Assembly: GCA_003155495.1 (NCBI GenBank)
Contig: PMDB01000014.1
Location: 1-32,498 of the forward strand
Length of the DNA stretch: 32,498 bases
Source: Ignavibacteriota bacterium
GTDB lineage: Bacteria > Bacteroidota > Ignavibacteria > UBA10030
Direction of reading: 5' to 3'
Below are positions 26,538 through 32,498 of this stretch, one piece after another. Position 1 is the stretch's first letter; the number at the start of each line of letters is the position of its first letter. The notes under the pieces were generated by a model. That model was not told where the DNA came from. It did not search any database and was given only the letters and a program-made list of their open reading frames with translations. Both the position numbers and the translations under genes were made by a program.

Positions 26538-27386
26538 CTATAAATGTATTTGACATCCTGCGGCTTTGAGTTCTTTCAACAATCCCAAGCTTGCTTCTTC
26601 CAACTTGATAACAATCGGTTTCGCAAGCACACCCGGCACGTTTTTGGGAAAATTAACATCCGACATATGGAGAACACAGACTCGATTCTTTCCCAGTTTC
26701 CCGACGAAATGACCAATCTCGAACATTGCATATGTGAGGTCATCCGAATTGACAACAAAAAATGCAAATTTCACCCCGGCATCTATTTGAAGTGTTTCGA
26801 GGGACAGCATCTGTCCGTGCTGACGTTCAAGATTGATTTCTTCTAATCCGACTTCTCTGAGAAATTGCAGTAATTGAGCATACAAGGGATCATCCGCTTC
26901 TCCTATCACATACACTTTGCTGGGCTGTGCAGCTGCTTGCGGCTGTTGAGGAGGATGGGCCGGTGTTGTTGCAGGAGCCGATTGAACTGCTACCGGTTTT
27001 GGCGGTGGTTTCAATACCCGAACTCCTCCGGTGTCTATTGTCGTCTGAACTGTCGGTGTCGGAAGATCCATGACCGGAGCAGCCGGAGCCGATGCAAGCT
27101 CGGGAGAAGCTTTAACTTTTTCGTACAGTTCACGCATACAATTGAAAATCAATTGGGCGGACGGTTGAAAAAAGAATCCTCCGTTTTTATCGCCAAGAAT
27201 TTTTTGTTTGTACGGGAATCCAATCGGTCCGGAAGACTCGATCGCTTCCAAACATGCTTTACGCCAATCCAGATATTTATTCTGTAATCGTGCATTATAC
27301 CCGGACGCCTCGAATCCTCCTTGAGGTGCTAATTGAGTTCCGCTGGTTATTAGCTCTTCACATTTTTTTAGTAATTGTTCCGGCAT
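26538..27386 (-). CDS. TIR-like nucleotide-binding-domain protein
   Basis: The 282-aa cytoplasmic protein has an N-terminal helical region (1-95), a Pro/Ala/Gln-rich linker (101-156) and a C-terminal domain (157-265). That domain reads KVYVIGEADD, FLREVGLEEINLERQ, GQMLSLE, FAFFVVNSDD, then FEIGHFVGKLGK and NVPGVLAKPIVI. The last blocks match the TIR-like predicted nucleotide-binding family (Pfam PF10137 by memory), whose motif is E-L-G-x-F-x-G-K-L-G-R. In some antiphage systems such domains cleave NAD, and others have no known function. The stretch between the DD and the E-x-G helix is shorter than usual and lacks the arginine-rich part, so activity is uncertain. The gene ends 10 nt before mqnC and starts 29 nt after the mqnA remnant, with AGGA before its ATG. 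Confidence 0.72.
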   Translation of the reverse strand: MPEQLLKKCEELITSGTQLAPQGGFEASGYNARLQNKYLDWRKACLEAIESSGPIGFPYKQKILGDKNGGFFFQPSAQLIFNCMRELYEKVKASPELASAPAAPVMDLPTPTVQTTIDTGGVRVLKPPPKPVAVQSAPATTPAHPPQQPQAAAQPSKVYVIGEADDPLYAQLLQFLREVGLEEINLERQHGQMLSLETLQIDAGVKFAFFVVNSDDLTYAMFEIGHFVGKLGKNRVCVLHMSDVNFPKNVPGVLAKPIVIKLEEASLGLLKELKAAGCQIHL

Positions 27387-27415
27387 AGCTCTTCCTGCGA
27401 ATACTATCTCTTTCC

Positions 27416-27712
27416 TTATAGTGGAAGTCTAGGATGATGGTACACATGCTCTAATTTTTCAATTTCCAAAAGCAGTTCTTGAAATTCTTCTATCGCCGCT
27501 CGTTCCCTGACGCCCATGCGGAAGTTGAAACCGGCGAGATAGTCCACCGATTCTTCGTTCGTAAGATTAATCCGCTTTGCAGGCAATTGTCCTACCGATG
27601 CATAATCTCCTTCAGCGCGTGCAAGTGACTGCTGGATAATTCCACATAATTCATCTCTCTGTTCTATGGGCATGGATTTCTGTACCGCCCAGATTGCAAA
27701 TACAAACGGCAA
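27416..27712 (-). pseudogene. mqnA: mqnA remnant, C-terminal third of chorismate dehydratase
   Basis: The frame opens with NLPFVFAIWAVQK, the conserved strand of MqnA (L-P-F-V-[FY]-A-x-W), and continues through about 95 residues of typical MqnA C-terminal helices to a stop at 27416. MqnA makes 3-enolpyruvylbenzoate from chorismate at the first step of the futalosine pathway. Complete proteins have about 270 residues, so roughly the first 170 are missing. Upstream in this frame there is a stop within about 50 bases, and the sequence there belongs to an mqnC copy instead. No ATG starts the fragment (only TTG at 27712), so it is unlikely to make a working enzyme. Confidence 0.75.
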
Positions 27713-27713
27713 G

Positions 27714-27824
27714 TTCGTATAAGGTTGTACGCTTCGCTGGAATAAACCCCGACTCCTTTATTAGGTCATTGCATTCTTCTGTATTCGTCGTATTCACAAA
27801 GTTTGTAGCCGCACAATAACTTTC
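27714..27824 (-). pseudogene. mqnC-like tail fragment joined to the mqnA remnant
   Basis: About 108 bp align without gaps to the end of mqnC (25483-25590), with roughly 70 % base identity counted by hand. The encoded residues AATNFVNTT, EEC, LIKESGFIPAKRTTLYE mirror AAANFINTT, EEC, LIWESGFIPAQRTTLYE of mqnC. It is therefore the tail of a diverged mqnC copy, cut off upstream near 27824 and downstream at the mqnA junction near 27712. No upstream part of this copy is present in the window. Confidence 0.75.
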
Positions 27825-27873
27825 AGATCTATACTGCATCTATACGCGTCATACCTTTGAGTTGTTTGATCTA

Positions 27874-28767
27874 TTATCCGATAAAAAGTCCCACAGCGAG
27901 TAAAATCGGTGTTGTCAAATTGATAACTACGTTTAAGCCCATTGAGGGAATCAGGGAAGGGATATTTTCAGCGTTTTGGTATGCACCCCGATAGGCTTTC
28001 CAAGCAGGGATAACTGTTAAGAGAGCAAGCAGGCTATAGCGAGGCAATAAAACAAAAATCACACCGATCACTACCGAAACATACGCAAGCAGCAAGAAGA
28101 CGCCATATAGTACAGCGCTAGCTTGCCGCCCCATAGTAATCGGAAAATGTTTTCGTCCGATGCTTTTATCAGCATCCACATCAGGAAATTGATTGAGCAA
28201 CAGCAAGTCGCTCACAAGAAACATAGGAACAAGAGATGCAACGAAAGATATCCAGCTGTATGAACCTGTCAAACAGAAGTGTGTCCCCATAACCATGAGA
28301 ATACCGAAACCCAATCCCGGTGCTATTAAACAAAGGATCGGATTATATGCCCACCAAATAGTATATGTTACCAATAAGATCAGTCCGATGATGCCAAGCG
28401 GCAACAAGAGGTAGCCTCGCAGCCATATGAAATAAAATCCCACTACCGCAGTAATAATAAAAGTGATTATGGCAAGATAAAGAATGTTTTTCTTCATTTC
28501 CGGATGTGCCTGCAGAGTGCCACTGCCGCCGCTGAAGGGTGTGCGTTGAGTTTTAGTGTCAAGTCCGCTTTTGAAATCAAAATATTCGTTAAATGCGTTT
28601 GCGCTAATATGACTTGCGAGTGCGCCAAGAATAATTATGAAGACCTGGATCCAGCTTATTGCATGTGTTTGCCAGAAGGCCGTTCCCGCACCCACAGCAA
28701 CACACGCAGGTGCCAGGATCAAAAACGGTACCCGCATAGGGCCAAGCAGTGATTTCATTTTGCTCAT
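27874..28767 (-). CDS. UbiA-family prenyltransferase (MenA/MqnP type)
   Basis: The 297-aa membrane protein has about eight or nine helices and both aspartate-rich UbiA motifs. The first is N57-x2-N60-E-Y-x-D64-x3-G-x-D70. The second is NQFPDVDADKSIGRKHFP around residue 190. These bind the prenyl diphosphate through magnesium. The form of both motifs is that of MenA, which prenylates dihydroxynaphthoate. In a futalosine-pathway organism the equivalent enzyme, MqnP, uses the 6-carboxylate isomer. GAGGAG lies 7 nt before the ATG. The gene lies upstream of the damaged mqn locus and after metG (72 bp), and appears intact. Confidence 0.85.
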   Translation of the reverse strand: MSKMKSLLGPMRVPFLILAPACVAVGAGTAFWQTHAISWIQVFIIILGALASHISANAFNEYFDFKSGLDTKTQRTPFSGGSGTLQAHPEMKKNILYLAIITFIITAVVGFYFIWLRGYLLLPLGIIGLILLVTYTIWWAYNPILCLIAPGLGFGILMVMGTHFCLTGSYSWISFVASLVPMFLVSDLLLLNQFPDVDADKSIGRKHFPITMGRQASAVLYGVFLLLAYVSVVIGVIFVLLPRYSLLALLTVIPAWKAYRGAYQNAENIPSLIPSMGLNVVINLTTPILLAVGLFIG

Positions 28768-28839
28768 GCAATACTCCTCTATAAGATTGATTTTACCACT
28801 CTATCATAATGCCTAACCATAGTGTTCAGGCACAACGCT

Positions 28840-30909
28840 TTACTTCACAGTCGCTCCTGTAGATATTTCCGATTGCACACCAACGAGTGTTAATGTACCG
28901 GATTCATTGCTAGCAGCAAGAATCATGCCTTGCGACTCTTGCCCCATGAGCTTCGCAGGTTGGAGGTTCGCGACAACAACGATCAACTTTCCGATTAAAT
29001 CCTCCGGTTTGTAATGCTGTGCGATGCCTGCAACCACTTGACGCCTTTCGTTTCCAATTTCAACTTGCAGCTTTAAAAGCTTTTCAGACTTGGGTACTTT
29101 TTCTGCTTCGATAACTCGTCCGATGCGAAGATCAATCTTTTTAAAATCATCAATCGTGATCGTAGGTTTCAGCGGAGAAATCGGAACGGCTTCAGGAGTG
29201 TCCCCACCTTCGAGGAATCTCACAATCTCGTCGATCTGCTTATCCTCAATTTTGGCTATGAGAATTTCCGGTTTGTTAAGCTGGTGTCCTTCTTTGATTC
29301 GGAATTCAGCTGCAGAATCCCATCCATCGACTCTCAACGGAATATTGAGATTGAGGAGTTTCCATATTTTTTCAGAAGTTGCAGGTACCACAGGTTCCAA
29401 CAAAATTGCAAGAGATCGCACTATTTGGATAGCAACATGAAGAGTCGTTGAGCAGCGTTCCGGACTCGATTTCAGTGTCTTCCATGGCTCGCTGTCATTA
29501 AAATACTTGTTCGCGGCGCGGGAGAGATTCATCACTTCCATCAACCCTTCGCGAAAGCTGTAATGTTCAAACAACTCACCAATCTTAGACGGTGCTTGTT
29601 TTACTGCTGCAAGAACTTCTTCGTCAAGCTTATTAAGCGTACCGAGCTTCGGTACGGTACCTCCGAAATTCTTATCTATGAACGCAATCGTGCGATTAAC
29701 AAAGTTCCCGGTAATGTCTGCCAATTCATTATTGATGCGTGCTTGAAAATCTTTCAAATAAAAATCACTGTCGCGGGTTTCAGGCAGATTGACAGCGAGA
29801 GCATACCGCAGCATATCCGCCGAAAAGAATTTCAGAAATTCTTGAACATCAATTCCCCATCCGCGGCTCTTGGAAAACTTCTGACCTTCAAAATTAAGAA
29901 ATTCGTTTGCGGGTACATTTTCCGGCAGCACATACTGATTGGTATTGCCGTCATTCCAAGCCATCAGCATTGACGGAAAAACGATGCAATGAAACACAAC
30001 ATTGTCCTTGCCGATAAATGCAACGTACTTTGTGTCTTCATCCTGCCAATATTCCTTCCACGCTTCCGGTTTTCCGTGAGTTGCCGCCCATTCTTTGGCA
30101 GATGAAATATACCCGAGCACCGCATCGAACCAGACATAAATCACTTTATCTTCATATCCGGCAACCGGCACGTGTACACCCCAGTTCAGATCGCGTGTCA
30201 CCGCACGATCCTTCAATCCATCTTTGAACCATCCTTCGCAATACCGAAGAACATTGTCTTTCCAGCCATCTCTTTTGTCTCGTTCAGCGATGTACGATTC
30301 CAATCGTGGCTGATAATTCCCGAGCGGAAAGTACCAATGTGTTGTTTCCCTCACAACCGGGGTCGTTCCGCACAACTTGCACTTTGGATCAATGAGTTCA
30401 GTCTGATCCAGCCACGTACCGCAATTCTCGCATTGATCACCACGCGCCTGCGTTGATTTACATTTTGGGCAAGTACCTTCAACATAACGGTCGGCAAGAA
30501 ACATGGCATCTTTTAAACAATACAACTGTTGTTCCTTCTTATCGATCACAATACTGCGTTTGTGGAATTCCCTAAAAAAATCTTTTGCTGTTTCGTGATG
30601 CAATGGAAGCGATGTACGCGAGTAATTATCAAAACTCATTTCGAACGCTTCGAATGCCGCCTTATTGGCTGGATGGTAGCGGTCGATAATGCTCTTTGGC
30701 GTCGTCTTTTCTTTTTCCGCTGAAACGGTAATGGCGACACCGTGCTCATCGGAGCCGCAGAGGAAGAGAACATCACGCTTCTTCATGCGTTGATAACGGG
30801 CATAGATATCTGCTGGCAAATAGGCGCCTGCAAGATGACCAAGGTGCAGATATCCGTTTGCATACGGCAATGCTGCTGTTATAAGGATTCGTTTGAAAGG
30901 AGACTTCAT
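28840..30909 (-). CDS. metG: Methionyl-tRNA synthetase
   Basis: MetG charges tRNA-Met. The 689-aa product has the class-I HIGH element as HLGH at residues 22-25 and KFSKS as the KMSKS loop. The connective domain is zinc-binding with three visible Cys pairs (CPKC, CENC and CKLC). A helical anticodon-binding region follows. The C-terminal EMAP-II/Trbp111-like tRNA-binding domain (IDDFKKIDLRIGRVIEAEKV, LQPAKLMGQESQGMI) is kept, as in many bacterial dimeric enzymes. Length is usual for this form. Its ATG overlaps the holB stop in an ATGA (30906-30909), so the two are translationally coupled. Confidence 0.97.
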   Translation of the reverse strand: MKSPFKRILITAALPYANGYLHLGHLAGAYLPADIYARYQRMKKRDVLFLCGSDEHGVAITVSAEKEKTTPKSIIDRYHPANKAAFEAFEMSFDNYSRTSLPLHHETAKDFFREFHKRSIVIDKKEQQLYCLKDAMFLADRYVEGTCPKCKSTQARGDQCENCGTWLDQTELIDPKCKLCGTTPVVRETTHWYFPLGNYQPRLESYIAERDKRDGWKDNVLRYCEGWFKDGLKDRAVTRDLNWGVHVPVAGYEDKVIYVWFDAVLGYISSAKEWAATHGKPEAWKEYWQDEDTKYVAFIGKDNVVFHCIVFPSMLMAWNDGNTNQYVLPENVPANEFLNFEGQKFSKSRGWGIDVQEFLKFFSADMLRYALAVNLPETRDSDFYLKDFQARINNELADITGNFVNRTIAFIDKNFGGTVPKLGTLNKLDEEVLAAVKQAPSKIGELFEHYSFREGLMEVMNLSRAANKYFNDSEPWKTLKSSPERCSTTLHVAIQIVRSLAILLEPVVPATSEKIWKLLNLNIPLRVDGWDSAAEFRIKEGHQLNKPEILIAKIEDKQIDEIVRFLEGGDTPEAVPISPLKPTITIDDFKKIDLRIGRVIEAEKVPKSEKLLKLQVEIGNERRQVVAGIAQHYKPEDLIGKLIVVVANLQPAKLMGQESQGMILAASNESGTLTLVGVQSEISTGATVK

Positions 30910-32033
30910 ACTGATGGTGCTTCCGTTATAAATTCCCGTAAATCAATTGCTAACGTCGTTAGAATAAGATGAAGGTAGACATTTTTGTCTAGATGAGCAA
31001 TCGCCTTCTCGACAGCCTGAATGCAGGCTATGAGATTTGCATGGTTAAATTTCGCAACAAAATTATCCATACTTTTCTTTTCGTCGTCGAGCAATGGCGC
31101 TTGCGCGTTCTGCTGCAGAAGGAGCGCATCACGCAGCCATGACTGGAGAAGTTTCAGCCATCGCTCAATACCTGGACGATCAGAAGACGATGCAAGTTCG
31201 TCTATTGCATCGATGAGCGCCGCTTTATTCTTGCTAAGTACCAGGCGCAAGAATTCGACGACATCTTTTCGCTCTTCAATCATGTTTAATGAACTAAGTC
31301 GCCTTGCATTCCCATAGCTTCCGTGGGAAAGTTGTGCAGCAAGCCGGGCAATCGAATGATCAACTTCTTCTTTGCTAATGAGAGCATTTTCAATTTCCGC
31401 ATCCTGCAACGAATTGCACTGGAGTAATTGACAGCGAGAAATGATCGTTGGCAACAGCTGGTCTTTTACTGATGTGGTCAAAAGGAGAATTATTCCTGGT
31501 AGTGGTTCTTCCAAAGTCTTTAAAAGTGAATTACTTGCCTCTGCATTCATCATATCTGCGTTGAGAATGACAAATATTTTTTTCCCTTCTTCCGTCCGGC
31601 TCAGAGAAGCCTCATGCTTGATATCCCTAACACTATTAATTTTGATAAAGTTCGCTTTTTGCACTTCGATACGATGGTACGGGTCTTTTGCTTTCCATTG
31701 GATCTGCTCCCGCACATCAGCAACCTGCGCTTCGGTTAGAACGGTGATCGGATCATCTCCAGTTTTTTCACTTTTTCCGGAAGGAAGCGCGAATACCAGC
31801 TTGGTATTAGGATGCTGAAATGTATCCATCCGTCTACAATTTTTGCATGTACCGCAAGCTTCTGTGCTCCCGGTCTCACAGGTTATTGCTTTTGCGAATT
31901 CGATTGCCAGGGCATCCTTTCCGATTCCCTCTGGCCCATAAAAAAGATACGCATGAGCAATTCGATGATTTTGCAGAGTTTGCTTTAGCTGCGTTTTGAT
32001 GCGTTCTTGGCCTATAATTGACGACCAACTCAT
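30906..32033 (-). CDS. holB: DNA polymerase III delta-prime subunit
   Basis: Delta-prime is the stator of the clamp loader that places the sliding clamp on DNA. The 375-aa AAA+ protein has a zinc module with Cys52, Cys60, Cys63 and Cys66 and an SRC motif (TIISRCQLLQ) that acts on the neighbouring subunit's ATP. Its own P-loop is GPEGIGKD, with Asp40 where ATP-binding relatives have Thr or Ser. A similarly impaired site is normal in delta-prime, which does not hydrolyse ATP in E. coli. A charged insert near residues 85-120 lengthens it a little. It starts 12 nt after the barrel gene and overlaps metG by 4 nt. Confidence 0.93.
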   Translation of the reverse strand: MSWSSIIGQERIKTQLKQTLQNHRIAHAYLFYGPEGIGKDALAIEFAKAITCETGSTEACGTCKNCRRMDTFQHPNTKLVFALPSGKSEKTGDDPITVLTEAQVADVREQIQWKAKDPYHRIEVQKANFIKINSVRDIKHEASLSRTEEGKKIFVILNADMMNAEASNSLLKTLEEPLPGIILLLTTSVKDQLLPTIISRCQLLQCNSLQDAEIENALISKEEVDHSIARLAAQLSHGSYGNARRLSSLNMIEERKDVVEFLRLVLSKNKAALIDAIDELASSSDRPGIERWLKLLQSWLRDALLLQQNAQAPLLDDEKKSMDNFVAKFNHANLIACIQAVEKAIAHLDKNVYLHLILTTLAIDLREFITEAPSV

Positions 32034-32045
32034 ACTTGATGTATC

Positions 32046-32498
32046 TTAGAATGTGTGCCCTACTCCAAGTTGGAGAATACCGTTTTTGACTGTTTCTGAA
32101 AAAAAACCTTTTTGTGTGACCCATCTTCTTGTTTCGGGAGCGTCAGGATCATACAATTTCATACCGAAGTCAATGCGGATGGGTCCTGCAATCGTGTTAT
32201 ATCTCACTCCAAGTCCAAATGCCATTGCAATTTCACTCAGACGCATCTTTTGTGGTTCTGCCCAGAGATTACCGAAATCATAAAAGAAAACGAAAGAAAT
32301 TTTTTTGAAATCGATGAACCAAAATGTACCGGCTTCATTAAGGGGATTCCATCGTGCTTCGATGGTTCCCTCCAACATTGCATCCCCTCCCAGATTTCTT
32401 AGGGAAACTGGCATTGTACCAAGCGTTCTTGCCCTCCAGCCACGCACATCTCCACTCCCTCCTGAATAAAACCGTTGTGAAAGCGGTATATCTTTCAA
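32046..32498 (-). CDS. Omp85-superfamily outer-membrane barrel (BamA/TamA-like), C-terminal part
   Basis: Only the last 150 residues are in the window; the frame is open to the right edge, so no start is visible. RFYSGGSGDVRGWRARTLG is the conserved Omp85 motif that includes the VRG-F/W of the lid loop, and the later strands WNPLNEAGTFW, GVRYNTIAGPIRIDFG and a C-terminal Phe (GVGHTF) fit the barrel end and beta-signal. BamA inserts barrels into the outer membrane; TamA and other relatives have narrower roles. The copy here next to holB and metG rather than among skp or lpx genes leans toward a TamA- or surface-antigen-like paralogue, but this is inference. Confidence 0.8.
   Translation of the reverse strand: MKDIPLSQRFYSGGSGDVRGWRARTLGTMPVSLRNLGGDAMLEGTIEARWNPLNEAGTFWFIDFKKISFVFFYDFGNLWAEPQKMRLSEIAMAFGLGVRYNTIAGPIRIDFGMKLYDPDAPETRRWVTQKGFFSETVKNGILQLGVGHTF

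Noticed and set aside
27714-27824. Reading the fragment as the tail of mqnE
   Set aside because: MqnE and MqnC ends are alike in type, but the ungapped match to the local mqnC, including the NTT and EEC residues, is much closer.

Overview
Organism. The window is about 43 % GC by eye and reads as a bacterial chromosome of the Bacteroidota/Chlorobiota lineage, most like an Ignavibacteria-type organism. Three things point there: a DUF4835/PorD-family protein, several outer-membrane barrels of the kind found in that lineage, and futalosine-pathway menaquinone genes (mqnD, mqnC, part of mqnA). Clear Shine-Dalgarno sequences (AGGAG type) precede many genes, and three promoters look like ordinary sigma70 sites with 17-bp spacers. 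Both features argue against a typical Bacteroidia genome. The species assignment is inference.

Layout. (1) 1-14271, all on the minus strand: a PorV/FadL-like barrel, a helix-hairpin-helix outer-membrane barrel, secA, glnB (P-II), era, an EamA transporter, uvrC, an MsbA-like ABC exporter and two family-9 glycosyltransferases. The last of these runs off the left edge. (2) 14286-15194, plus: the DUF4835/PorD protein, starting only 14 bp from the divergent barrel gene and converging on a HEAT-repeat/cyclophilin fusion (15208-17322, minus). (3) tatD (minus) is divergent from a plus-strand operon ubiE/menG - mqnD - amidohydrolase (18477-20976). (4) 21031-25422: small genes on the minus strand (a 62-aa conserved protein, an RRM protein, a 55-aa membrane protein, a membrane-anchored metallo-beta-lactamase-fold protein, a double-ACT protein, a small barrel). 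They are mixed with an IS3-type transposase remnant and a nearly 1-kb gene-free stretch rich in short palindromes. (5) 25447-28767, minus: a damaged menaquinone locus. It holds a UbiA-type prenyltransferase (intact), a scar joining the tail of an mqnC copy to the tail of mqnA, a TIR-like nucleotide-binding protein, and mqnC broken by two one-base frameshifts. (6) 28840-32498, minus: an Omp85 barrel (partial), holB and metG.

How the genes fit together. Menaquinone synthesis is represented on both strands: prenyltransferase, MqnC, MqnD and the final methyltransferase. MqnE is absent, MqnA is reduced to its last third and MqnC is interrupted, so the window alone does not encode a working pathway. 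The two mqnC breaks both look like one missing base in a short homopolymer and may be sequence errors. The mqnA lesion cannot be explained that way. The two glycosyltransferases and the exporter overlap or nearly abut and probably act in lipopolysaccharide assembly.

Most noteworthy: the TIR-like protein embedded in the damaged menaquinone locus; the ACMSD-type amidohydrolase downstream of mqnD that lacks the usual strand-6 histidine; the hairpin terminator ending 10 nt before the era start codon with a 9-codon mini-ORF across it; and the HhH/barrel fusion next to a second barrel gene and PorD. No clearly new multi-gene system is visible; these are candidates, not demonstrations.
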